Source: an uncultured Bacillota bacterium (GTDB taxonomy: Bacteria > Bacillota_I > Bacilli_A > RF39 > UBA660). From it: a DNA stretch of 35,537 bases. The stretch lies in assembly GCA_946540075.1 (NCBI GenBank), contig CAMNHZ010000002.1, positions 1 to 35,537 of the forward strand, given 5' to 3'. The notes below the pieces were generated by a model. The model made no database searches. It saw nothing but the letters and a program-made list of their open reading frames with translations, and was not told the DNA's origin. Each line of letters opens with the position of its first letter. Position 1 is the stretch's first letter. The position numbers and the translations under genes are program-made. Of this stretch, positions 1 to 7,064 are shown piece after piece.

Positions 1-185
1 TAGAACCAACTATAACAAAATGTATTGAAGAAAATTTCTATCATGAAGTACCACATGTATGTCCTATACATACACACAAAATAAACAAACATTTCTATAA
101 ACATACGTATACACCACAATATACATGTTCAGAAGAACAACAAGTTGTTAATATTGATTGTGGTAGTTGTGCACAATTTCAATAA
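1..185 (+). CDS. CotD-like spore coat protein, 3' fragment
   Basis: The frame ending in TAA at 183-185 is open back to the window edge, giving the last 60 codons of a protein whose start lies outside. The visible part is rich in Cys and His (KC, HVCPIHTHKINKHFYKH, YTC, DCGSC). Known family: the CotD inner spore-coat family has the same style, with His/Phe/Tyr-rich stretches around a central NHxHxxH-like segment, Cys near both ends and a total length of about 75-80 residues, so only a short N-terminus would be missing. Followed at once by a U-tailed hairpin. Function (coat component) is inferred from composition and a short motif only; another metal-binding Cys/His-rich small protein is possible. 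Confidence 0.5.
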   Translation, partial: EPTITKCIEENFYHEVPHVCPIHTHKINKHFYKHTYTPQYTCSEEQQVVNIDCGSCAQFQ

Positions 186-210
186 AAACTGTCATTAAGA
201 CAGTTTTTTT
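185..210. terminator. Bidirectional intrinsic terminator between convergent genes
   Basis: Perfect 9-bp stem AAAACTGTC (185-193) / GACAGTTTT (199-207) with a 5-nt loop and a T run to 210. The left arm's A run supplies a U tail on the minus strand, so it can end both the CotD-like gene and the metallophosphoesterase gene. The minus-strand stop codon (195-197) lies in the loop. Confidence 0.85.
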
Positions 211-1082
211 AGTTTAATATAATCGATTTCAGGTTTATAAAAATGATTGAATAATAACATAAATTTAGGATTGCTTTCAGCAAACTTAGTAATGCCACCA
301 CTTATAATCATGTTATTCTTTTTGTTTTTAGTAATTATTCCTCTAGCGTATTTTGGAAAGAAATTAGAAAAAGGACCGATGATTCCATAATTCTTAGGAA
401 TAATTCTTTCTAAAAAATTAGGAACTAAGCCATTATGCATATGACCAGTTAATACTAAATCCATATTATTTAAATCACTGATTTCTTTAAAACACTCATC
501 ATTAAATATTCTAATAGGTGAATGAAATAATAAAACATTATAATTATCGTTATTTTCTATTTTCATTTTTTGATTAAAATCATTAATTAGTATTTCATTA
601 CTTTCACGAATTTTATCTATTTTATTATATTTATAGTATTCAACTGGTGCTTGATATCCATGAAAATTTATATTATTGATAGTTATTCCTTTGTTATTTA
701 ATAAGTATAGATTAGGAATCTTTTTAAGGGTATTTATCATTTTGGTAGGTGTTTTATATTTTAGTTTTTTGCTAAAACGTTGATAAGTTAATTTATAGAA
801 ATCATGGTTACCTAATATAATTATTGTAGGAGCAATACTGGTTAAAGAAATAAGCCAGTCATAAAATATTTTCATTTTAGGTTTATTATCTAAAATATTG
901 TTATTATCAATAATATCACCTGCGATGCATATAAAGTCAGGGTTGTTTTGAATTAAATTATCTGTAATTTTTTTTAATTTTTTAGTTGAAATAATATTTG
1001 AGTAATGAATATCTGAAAATAGGGCGATATTAACGTCTTTTTTTATTTTATTACTTGATAGTTCGTATTTTTTTGTTATCAT
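195..1082 (-). CDS. Calcineurin-like metallophosphoesterase
   Basis: Encodes about 295 residues with the full dimetal phosphoesterase motif series in order: SDIH (Asp/His ligands), AGDIID, LGNHD, LFHSP and a closing TGHMHNG. This is the YkuE/YaeI-like subgroup of calcineurin phosphoesterases, often linked to lipid or nucleotide phosphoester hydrolysis; the substrate cannot be told here. Unlike many members there is no clear N-terminal membrane anchor. Start: an in-frame TTG at 1098-1100 would add six residues, but neither it nor the ATG at 1080-1082 has a good Shine-Dalgarno, so ATG is preferred by default. Transcribed from its own promoter and ended by the shared hairpin at 185-210. Confidence 0.88.
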   Translation of the reverse strand: MITKKYELSSNKIKKDVNIALFSDIHYSNIISTKKLKKITDNLIQNNPDFICIAGDIIDNNNILDNKPKMKIFYDWLISLTSIAPTIIILGNHDFYKLTYQRFSKKLKYKTPTKMINTLKKIPNLYLLNNKGITINNINFHGYQAPVEYYKYNKIDKIRESNEILINDFNQKMKIENNDNYNVLLFHSPIRIFNDECFKEISDLNNMDLVLTGHMHNGLVPNFLERIIPKNYGIIGPFSNFFPKYARGIITKNKKNNMIISGGITKFAESNPKFMLLFNHFYKPEIDYIKLKKLS

Positions 1083-1146
1083 AAAATCACATATAATCAA
1101 TCTTGTAGGATTATTAATTGATTGATTCCTTTCTGTTAATATAAAT

Positions 1147-1175
1147 ATTATAATTATCTATACTTGATAAGTCAA
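1147..1175 (-). promoter_or_regulatory. Sigma-A-type promoter for the metallophosphoesterase gene
   Basis: On the minus strand TTGACT (1170-1175), 17-nt spacer, TATAAT (1147-1152): close to consensus at ideal spacing. The -35 overlaps the stop codon of the upstream VanY gene, so the two minus-strand genes can be transcribed separately. Confidence 0.7.
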
Positions 1176-1822
1176 TTTCTTCTTTTGTATTCTTCTAAAG
1201 TGATGTTGTTTTTGTATATTTTTTTAGCTGTATTAATTCCAACATAACGATAATGCCATGGTTCATATTTGAATCCGGTAATATATTCTTTATTCTTTGG
1301 ATATCGCATAATAAAACCATATTTGTGGGCATTATCTTTCATCCATTTAAACTCTTTAGATTTATCAAAAATATTATAGTCATTATTAGATCCCATAACA
1401 TCAATACTTAATCCTGTTTGATGTTCGGAGTGGCCAGGTCTTGCTGAACATTTATCAGCATATACAATACCTTTTTCATTAACATATTTTTGATATAGTT
1501 TATCTTGATAATTATAATCACGATATGCGGATACTACAATTATATTATATCCATTTATTTTTGCATCTTTACTAAGTTGTTCAAAAGAATTTTTAGCTTC
1601 TTCTATTAGATATTTATCATCATAAGCATATTTTGTATCTATTTTAGATAAATTCTTAGGCACATAGTCGCTATTTAGTTTATACATTTTATTAACTAGT
1701 ACATCTATTTCTGCTGGATTATCTATTACAGTTATATGGTCATAGTATTTTGAAAATATTGTTTCATCATTTCTAAGTAACATTAATATAAATAATATAA
1801 TTATGATATATTTTTTACTCAT
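1172..1822 (-). CDS. VanY-type D-alanyl-D-alanine carboxypeptidase (M15B), copy 1
   Basis: 216 residues. A short N-terminal hydrophobic segment (residues 5-16) suggests a membrane anchor or uncleaved signal, with the catalytic domain outside the membrane. The M15B signature is complete: SAYRDYNYQ around 98-105, RPGHSEHQTGLSIDV with zinc ligands His134 and Asp141, and EPWHYRYVG with catalytic Glu187 and zinc ligand His190. Known role: a zinc D,D- (or L,D-) carboxypeptidase trimming the terminal D-Ala of peptidoglycan stem peptides. GGTGAG precedes the ATG by five bases. Lies 43 bp downstream of a longer paralogue with its own terminator between. It is the only gene in the window with a TGA stop; reading through would add just six residues. 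Confidence 0.9.
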   Translation of the reverse strand: MSKKYIIIILFILMLLRNDETIFSKYYDHITVIDNPAEIDVLVNKMYKLNSDYVPKNLSKIDTKYAYDDKYLIEEAKNSFEQLSKDAKINGYNIIVVSAYRDYNYQDKLYQKYVNEKGIVYADKCSARPGHSEHQTGLSIDVMGSNNDYNIFDKSKEFKWMKDNAHKYGFIMRYPKNKEYITGFKYEPWHYRYVGINTAKKIYKNNITLEEYKRRN

Positions 1823-1845
1823 ATTCTCACCATTATATTATATGA

Positions 1846-1872
1846 AAAATAGAATCGATTAGATTCTATTTT
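1846..1872 (-). terminator. Intrinsic terminator of VanY copy 2
   Basis: 11-bp perfect stem, plus-strand AAAATAGAATC (1846-1856) / GATTCTATTTT (1862-1872), 5-nt loop; on the minus strand it is followed by a U run (1849-1845). The stop codon of the upstream gene (1866-1868) sits inside the stem. Confidence 0.75.
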
Positions 1873-2825
1873 AGATAATAAGCATAATATTCATCAAATG
1901 TAATACCTAATTTCTTGATTTTAGTTGCAGTTTCAACACCAACATAACGATAGTGCCATGATTCATAATTATAACCAGTTAATTTTTCTTTTCCTTTTGG
2001 ATATCTTAGTATAAATCCATATTTATGAGCGTTTTCTTGTAACCATTTAAATTCTTTTGTGTTTTCAAAATCATTCATATTAGATTTATATGTAACTATA
2101 TCTAAAGCAAGTCCACTTTGATGTTCAGAATATCCTGGTCTAGCAGCAACAGAATCGGCCCATTCTTCTCCTTGTTGTTCAGCATATTTTTTCCATAGCG
2201 TTTCTTGAAATTCATATTCTCTATAAGCTGATGTAATGATCAAGTATAATCCTTCTTCTTTAGCGGCATTATACATTGATATATATTTGTTGTATACTTC
2301 TTCGCTGATTTTATTTTGACCATAACAGTACTTAACTGAGACATCAACTAACTTGTCTGGTTTATATTCCTTAGTTAAATAATTATGTTTATTTACTAGT
2401 AATAAATTTTTTTTACCTGTATCAGTAGCTTTTGTTGATTCATATTGATCTTTATTACCTTTAACATTTACTAAGGCAACAACATCTTTTTTAGATAAAT
2501 CAGAATTATCAGTATAATAACTTATATATTCTTTAAGATTTTCAAAAATAAAATATTTTTGAGTGATAAAGTCATCAACTAATTTGTTATATTTCATTTT
2601 TAATATTTTATCTAATTCTTCATCTTTTAATTTTGAGGTTAATACCTTAATTTCTTTTTCATTATATCCTACTTTTTCTAATTTGTATGGATAACTATTG
2701 ATGTAATCATAGTATTTTTTAATTCCAATTCCTGCACCTATAAATAATACTAGAAAAACTATAAATATTATTAGTTTTCTTTTTACGCTTTTTTTTAGTC
2801 TTCTTCTATATTTTATATCATTCAT
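1866..2825 (-). CDS. VanY-type D-alanyl-D-alanine carboxypeptidase (M15B), copy 2
   Basis: 319 residues: a Lys/Arg-rich N-terminus, one transmembrane segment (about 18-36), a roughly 140-residue Lys/Asp-rich stalk or accessory region absent from the shorter neighbour, then the M15B catalytic domain. Motifs: ITSAYREYEFQ near 197-207, RPGYSEHQSGLALDIV with His235 and Asp242, ESWHYRYVG with Glu288 and His291. Expected to be membrane-anchored and to trim peptidoglycan stem peptides. The stalk matches the N-terminal part of many membrane-bound VanY/LdcB proteins in low-GC Gram-positives. GAGGTGAT lies just before the ATG. Paralogous to the downstream gene (shared AxRPGxSEHQxGL and HYRYVG blocks), so the pair probably arose by tandem duplication. 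Confidence 0.9.
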   Translation of the reverse strand: MNDIKYRRRLKKSVKRKLIIFIVFLVLFIGAGIGIKKYYDYINSYPYKLEKVGYNEKEIKVLTSKLKDEELDKILKMKYNKLVDDFITQKYFIFENLKEYISYYTDNSDLSKKDVVALVNVKGNKDQYESTKATDTGKKNLLLVNKHNYLTKEYKPDKLVDVSVKYCYGQNKISEEVYNKYISMYNAAKEEGLYLIITSAYREYEFQETLWKKYAEQQGEEWADSVAARPGYSEHQSGLALDIVTYKSNMNDFENTKEFKWLQENAHKYGFILRYPKGKEKLTGYNYESWHYRYVGVETATKIKKLGITFDEYYAYYLK

Positions 2826-2840
2826 ATTATCACCTCTTTT

Positions 2841-2869
2841 ATTATAACTTTAATTAAAAAAAAATACAA
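2841..2869 (-). promoter_or_regulatory. Promoter for VanY copy 2
   Basis: Minus strand TTGTAT (2864-2869), 17-nt spacer, TATAAT (2841-2846). The predicted start point is only about ten bases from the ATG, so the leader would be very short yet still hold most of the GAGGTGA ribosome-binding site. Confidence 0.5.
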
Positions 2870-2969
2870 TCAAATTTTATAAATTAACTTTGTGTTAACA
2901 AAAAATATTTTGAAATTAAAAGGAAATTAGAAAAATAAATTGTATATACTTAGTAGAGAGTATTTGATA

Positions 2970-2978
2970 TGATATAAT
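2970..2978 (+). promoter_or_regulatory. Extended -10 promoter of the ABC cassette
   Basis: TGATATAAT (TG-n-TATAAT) at 2970-2978; no convincing -35 is seen, as is usual for extended -10 promoters. Places the transcript start about 14 bases before the GTTATG start region with its GGGAGG ribosome site. Confidence 0.5.
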
Positions 2979-2998
2979 TATGGCGAGGGAGGTTAGTT

Positions 2999-3697
2999 AT
3001 GGAAGAGGTTTATAAGATTATTGATGTGTCTAAAATATATAACAATGATGTTCATGCATTAGATAAGATAAACTTAACTATCAATAAAGGTGAGATAGTA
3101 GTTGTACTAGGGCCTAGTGGTAGTGGTAAAAGTACATTATTAAATGTATTATCAGGAATAGATAATCCTAGTAGTGGGAAGGTTTATTTTGAAGGTAATC
3201 AAATTGATAATCTTGGGTTAAATGATCTTACTTTATACCGTCGTAATAATATTGGTTTTATATTTCAAAGTTATAATTTGGTTTCAAATTTAACTGTTGA
3301 GGAAAATGTTTTGCTTGGGGCATATTTATCAGAAAATCCTCTTAAAATAAAAGATGTTATATCAATTGTTGGACTTCAAGATCAAATCGAAAAATATCCA
3401 TATCAGTTATCAGGTGGTCAAATGCAGAGGGTAGCGATAGCTCGTGCACTTATTAAAAATCCTAAGGTATTATTTTGTGATGAGCCAACGGGAGCATTAG
3501 ATGAAAAAACGGGAAAGAGAATATTAGAATTTTTACAGAGTGTTAATAAGAAGTATAATACAACTATAATTATAGTTACACATAATCCAAGTATCGCACT
3601 TATGGCTAATACTGTAATTAAGATGAATAGTTCTCATATTGAAAGTATTACTCATAATAAAAAAGTTATTAGTGCTCAAGATTTGAGGTGGTCTTAG
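2999..3697 (+). CDS. ABC transporter ATP-binding protein (LolD/MacB/SalX type)
   Basis: 232 residues, standard length for the family. Walker A GPSGSGKST (38-46), Q-loop in FIFQSYNL, signature LSGGQMQRVAIARAL, Walker B VLFCDEPTGALD and H-loop THNPS. These are the hallmarks of the COG1136 ATPases that pair with FtsX-type permeases acting in mechanotransmission (lipoprotein release, antimicrobial-peptide sensing or export) rather than classical import. First gene of a three-gene unit whose next ATG follows the stop with no gap. Strong GGGAGG ribosome site. The substrate cannot be read from sequence. Confidence 0.93.
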   Translation: MEEVYKIIDVSKIYNNDVHALDKINLTINKGEIVVVLGPSGSGKSTLLNVLSGIDNPSSGKVYFEGNQIDNLGLNDLTLYRRNNIGFIFQSYNLVSNLTVEENVLLGAYLSENPLKIKDVISIVGLQDQIEKYPYQLSGGQMQRVAIARALIKNPKVLFCDEPTGALDEKTGKRILEFLQSVNKKYNTTIIIVTHNPSIALMANTVIKMNSSHIESITHNKKVISAQDLRWS

Positions 3698-6286
3698 ATG
3701 AAATTATTATTTCTAAATACTTTAAAAGGACTTAGAAGAAGAAAGATCCAAATGCTTGCAATTATTGTTATGGTTGCTTTATCTACAGGTATTTATACTG
3801 TTTTAAATAGTGCAATTGATAGAATGGAAAATAGATATTATGACTATTTAGAAGAGGGTAATGTTGAAGAGTTTAGTTTAGTACCAGTTATCGATTATAA
3901 GAATGATTATACCGTTTCTGATCTTGATAGATTTAGAAAGAATAATCCAAATATTAGTTCTGAAGAGAATCAAATGTTGGATATGTATAATATGTGCTTA
4001 TCTGGTTATAAGCTTTGTGATGACAATTTTTATTCTTATATCGGACAAATTTTTAGAAAATATGATTTTGATACTAAAGTAGCCAGACAAAAGTTAGATA
4101 GTATTAAAGATAAATATAATTTTGATTATGAATATCAGAAATCTAAAGTAGTTAATGATGATAAGTATTATATAAAGGCTATGCCATATATTAAAAACAA
4201 GAAAATTAATAAGCCTTATTTAGTTGATGGTAAGTTTCCTACTAAAAATAATGAAGTAACTGTGCTTCCTAAGTTTGCGAAAAAAAACAATTTAAAAATA
4301 GGTGACAAATATAAGATTAATAATAAAATTTATAGGATTGTAGGTTTTGCATATGCATCTGATTATATTTATCCGATGATATCTTATAATCAACCAATAT
4401 TTGATGAAAAGTATAATAATATAGTGTTTATGAATGAAAGCACATATGAAGATTTTTCTGGAATAAAAGATGATGTATATGCGATGGTGTTTAAAGAAAA
4501 AGTTAATCGTAAAAATAGAATAAAAGTATCGTTTTCTAATTCTGCTGATGTGAATAAGAAAAAGAAGATGACTTTAGAAGAGGCAAAGAGATTAAAAGAT
4601 TATAGTGAAGTAATTAATATTATGTTAGAAGATGAAAAGGATATTGTTTCTTTTGATATTAATTCTATAATTAGAGTTGCTCGTACTGATGCAATTCAGT
4701 TAGAATTTGATAGTGATCGTGTTTTTGCTGATGCATTCTTAAAACTTCTTCTTTCAATTGCAGTAATTATAATTGTTATTATTACTAAAAAAAGAATTGA
4801 AGATGAACGACTTCAAATTGGTGTATTAAAATCATTAGGGTACAGTAAGTATAGTATTGCTGTTAGTTATTTAGTATATCCGATAATTGGATCATTAGTT
4901 GGTGGGTTACTTGGTTATTTAATTGGAATATCTCTACACGGATATCTTACTGTTTTATATATAAGTTATTTTAATATACCATTAGCTAGTTTTACTTTTA
5001 ATAAGACATATTTAATTAATTCGGTAGTTACGCCATTAATATTTTTATCTATTCTTTGTTATTTAGTCGCACTTTGGATGTTACGTAAAAAGCCGTTGCA
5101 ACTATTAAAAGAAGGCAGTAATTTAAAAGTTAATTTCATGAGTAAAATAATCAATAAGATTACTAAACCAATGAAATTTAAAAGACGATTTAAGTATTCA
5201 TTAATGTCACGTTCAATAGGAAAACTACTAATAGTTAGTATAACTTCATTCTTTACAGGAATGCTTATTGTTTTAACGATAATTGGATTAAATCTATTTA
5301 ATGGCATGATTGAAAAATCGTTTGCTAATATGAAGTATAAATACATGATTAATTATGCAATACCTGTTAATAAGATTGATAAGAATTCTGATGTTTTAAG
5401 TGTTAGTAGTATGAATTTAGCAAAGATAAATAATAAAACTTATAAAAAAAAGAATGAAAAAGATTATACTATAACTTTAGATGGTATTGATAAAAAAACT
5501 AAATATGTTGAAGTGATGGATAGTGAGAAAAATAATTTGCTTGATAGTTTGTATACTAAAGAAAATGGTATTGTAATCAATAAGAATATAGAAGGATATT
5601 TAAAGGTAAAAGTGGGCGATATATTAACTCTTGATTATAATGGAAAAGAATATGACTTTGTAATTACTGGTGTATGTGATGAATATATAAATGAATCAGG
5701 TTATGTAAGTAGAAGTTATTTAAATAAACTTATGGGATATGATTCTAATTCGTACAATGTTAAATATACTACTTCGGAAAAGTATTCAAGTCTTTCTAAA
5801 GTGAATAAAGAAGAAAGGTCAAGTATTTCAAGTATATTTAGTGTTGATGATTTAAAGAGAAATATAAATACACAGATGGAAACTATGAATTCATCAATTT
5901 ATATAGTAATCTTTTTTGCAGCCATAATGGCTTTAATAATTATTGGTGTTATTGCTAATATAATTGTTGAAGAAAATAAGAAAACTATATCACTTATGAA
6001 AGTTATGGGCTATGATAATAAAGAAATAAGTAGTATTGTTTTAAATATTTATACACCATTTGTTATTGTTTCTTATCTACTTTCAATTCCAGTTATGACT
6101 AATTTATTAAAATTAATCATGAAAGCTATAGCAGGTGATACGGGAATGTCAATACCTATTTCTATATCACCAGCATTAGCTATGCTTGGTCTTGTTGTTT
6201 TACTTATTGCTTATTTTGTAGCAATAAGTATATCAAGAGTAGTTCTTAATAAGGTGCCATTATCTGTCGCGCTTAAAAGGGAGTAG
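3698..6286 (+). CDS. FtsX-family ABC transporter permease, duplicated domain
   Basis: 862 residues with two FtsX-like halves. Half one: transmembrane helix at about 16-38, a large extracytoplasmic domain of about 300 residues, then three helices between about 345 and 460. Half two: helix at about 508-532, a second extracytoplasmic domain of about 200 residues, and three helices between about 735 and 855. This eight-helix arrangement is that of COG0577 permeases of MacB/BceB relatives. The first extracytoplasmic domain is long and Lys/Asp/Tyr-rich, consistent with binding a peptide or lipid-linked ligand. Start ATG directly abuts the stop of the upstream ATPase, with GAGGTGG inside that gene. 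Probably forms one transporter with either or both flanking ATPases. Confidence 0.9.
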   Translation: MKLLFLNTLKGLRRRKIQMLAIIVMVALSTGIYTVLNSAIDRMENRYYDYLEEGNVEEFSLVPVIDYKNDYTVSDLDRFRKNNPNISSEENQMLDMYNMCLSGYKLCDDNFYSYIGQIFRKYDFDTKVARQKLDSIKDKYNFDYEYQKSKVVNDDKYYIKAMPYIKNKKINKPYLVDGKFPTKNNEVTVLPKFAKKNNLKIGDKYKINNKIYRIVGFAYASDYIYPMISYNQPIFDEKYNNIVFMNESTYEDFSGIKDDVYAMVFKEKVNRKNRIKVSFSNSADVNKKKKMTLEEAKRLKDYSEVINIMLEDEKDIVSFDINSIIRVARTDAIQLEFDSDRVFADAFLKLLLSIAVIIIVIITKKRIEDERLQIGVLKSLGYSKYSIAVSYLVYPIIGSLVGGLLGYLIGISLHGYLTVLYISYFNIPLASFTFNKTYLINSVVTPLIFLSILCYLVALWMLRKKPLQLLKEGSNLKVNFMSKIINKITKPMKFKRRFKYSLMSRSIGKLLIVSITSFFTGMLIVLTIIGLNLFNGMIEKSFANMKYKYMINYAIPVNKIDKNSDVLSVSSMNLAKINNKTYKKKNEKDYTITLDGIDKKTKYVEVMDSEKNNLLDSLYTKENGIVINKNIEGYLKVKVGDILTLDYNGKEYDFVITGVCDEYINESGYVSRSYLNKLMGYDSNSYNVKYTTSEKYSSLSKVNKEERSSISSIFSVDDLKRNINTQMETMNSSIYIVIFFAAIMALIIIGVIANIIVEENKKTISLMKVMGYDNKEISSIVLNIYTPFVIVSYLLSIPVMTNLLKLIMKAIAGDTGMSIPISISPALAMLGLVVLLIAYFVAISISRVVLNKVPLSVALKRE

Positions 6287-6292
6287 GTGAAT

Positions 6293-7000
6293 ATGGAAAA
6301 GATAATTGAACTTAAGAATGTTTATAAATATTATAAGATGGGTGAAAAAAGAGTTACAGCATTAAAGGATATTGATCTAGATATTTATAAAGGTGAAATA
6401 GTTGTTATTTTAGGTCCAAGTGGAAGTGGTAAGACAACTCTTCTTAATGTTTGCTCGGGGCTTGATATTGTATCTAAGGGAAAAATTATATTTGATGGTA
6501 AAAATATAACTAAATATAGTGATAGAAGATTAACGCTATTTCGTAAAAAAAATCATGGATTTATATTCCAAACTTATAATTTGTTAGAAAACTTAAATGT
6601 GTATGAGAATGTTTTAGTTGGTGCTAATTTAAGTCATAGTAAAGAAGATATTGACAAGATTATAAAAACAGTTGGCCTTACTTCACATAAAAAGAAATAT
6701 ATGTATGAATTATCAGGTGGAGAGCAACAAAGAGTATCTATTGCCAGGGCTCTTGCTAAAAATCCTAAAGTTATGTTCTGTGATGAACCAACTGGAGCTT
6801 TAGATGAAAAGACAGGTAAGAAAGTTTTAGATGCTTTAGTTAAGGCTAATGAAAAGATTGGAACTACAATTATTGTTGTTACACATAATCCAGGAATTGC
6901 TTTAATAGGTGATCGAATTATAAAAATGAATAGTGGTACTATAATTGATATATTTGAAAATAAAAAAAGAATACCTGCTAAAGATATTCCATGGGGATAA
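6293..7000 (+). CDS. Second ABC transporter ATP-binding protein (LolD/MacB type)
   Basis: 235 residues from the preferred ATG at 6293; an in-frame GTG at 6287 directly after the permease stop would add two residues, and the GGGAG/AGGTG stretch could serve either. Carries Walker A GPSGSGKTT, FIFQTYNL, signature LSGGEQQRVSIARAL, Walker B VMFCDEPTGALD and THNPG. Paralogous to the ATPase at 2999-3697 across its whole length. Having two ATPases flank one double-FtsX permease allows a heterodimeric nucleotide-binding pair; the alternative is that one ATPase serves another permease elsewhere. Its stop codon runs into a terminator. Confidence 0.92.
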   Translation: MEKIIELKNVYKYYKMGEKRVTALKDIDLDIYKGEIVVILGPSGSGKTTLLNVCSGLDIVSKGKIIFDGKNITKYSDRRLTLFRKKNHGFIFQTYNLLENLNVYENVLVGANLSHSKEDIDKIIKTVGLTSHKKKYMYELSGGEQQRVSIARALAKNPKVMFCDEPTGALDEKTGKKVLDALVKANEKIGTTIIVVTHNPGIALIGDRIIKMNSGTIIDIFENKKRIPAKDIPWG

Positions 7001-7020
7001 GACACTTTTGTGTCTTTTTT
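6999..7020 (+). terminator. Intrinsic terminator of the ABC cassette
   Basis: AAGACAC (6999-7005) / GTGTCTT (7010-7016) with a TTTT loop and six further pyrimidine-rich T positions. The last two bases of the TAA stop form the start of the stem. Confidence 0.8.
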
Positions 7021-7030
7021 CTTATATAAG

Positions 7031-7039
7031 TGTTATAAT
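7031..7039 (+). promoter_or_regulatory. Extended -10 promoter of polA
   Basis: TGTTATAAT (TG-n-TATAAT) at 7031-7039, immediately after the ABC terminator; predicted start near 7046, about 20 bases ahead of the polA ATG. Confidence 0.55.
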
Positions 7040-7064
7040 AATAATTAGTTAGAGAGTTGATATT

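Noticed and set aside
1098..1100. TTG as start of the metallophosphoesterase
   Set aside because: No ribosome site ahead; the ATG six codons later fits as well, although not proven.
1172..1174. Possible reading of TGA as Trp (genetic code 4)
   Set aside because: Trp codons in all core proteins are TGG and no conserved protein needs an in-frame TGA; one gene still appears to end at TGA at the expected length relative to its paralogue.
5059..5346. Minus-strand open frame inside the ABC permease gene
   Set aside because: Shadow of the permease; no ribosome site and no recognisable motif. The same applies to the minus-strand frames at 6634-7005, 9419-9769, 12816-13001, 15432-15677, 18063-18248, 20736-20924, 25392-25595, 27263-27526 and 34386-34589.
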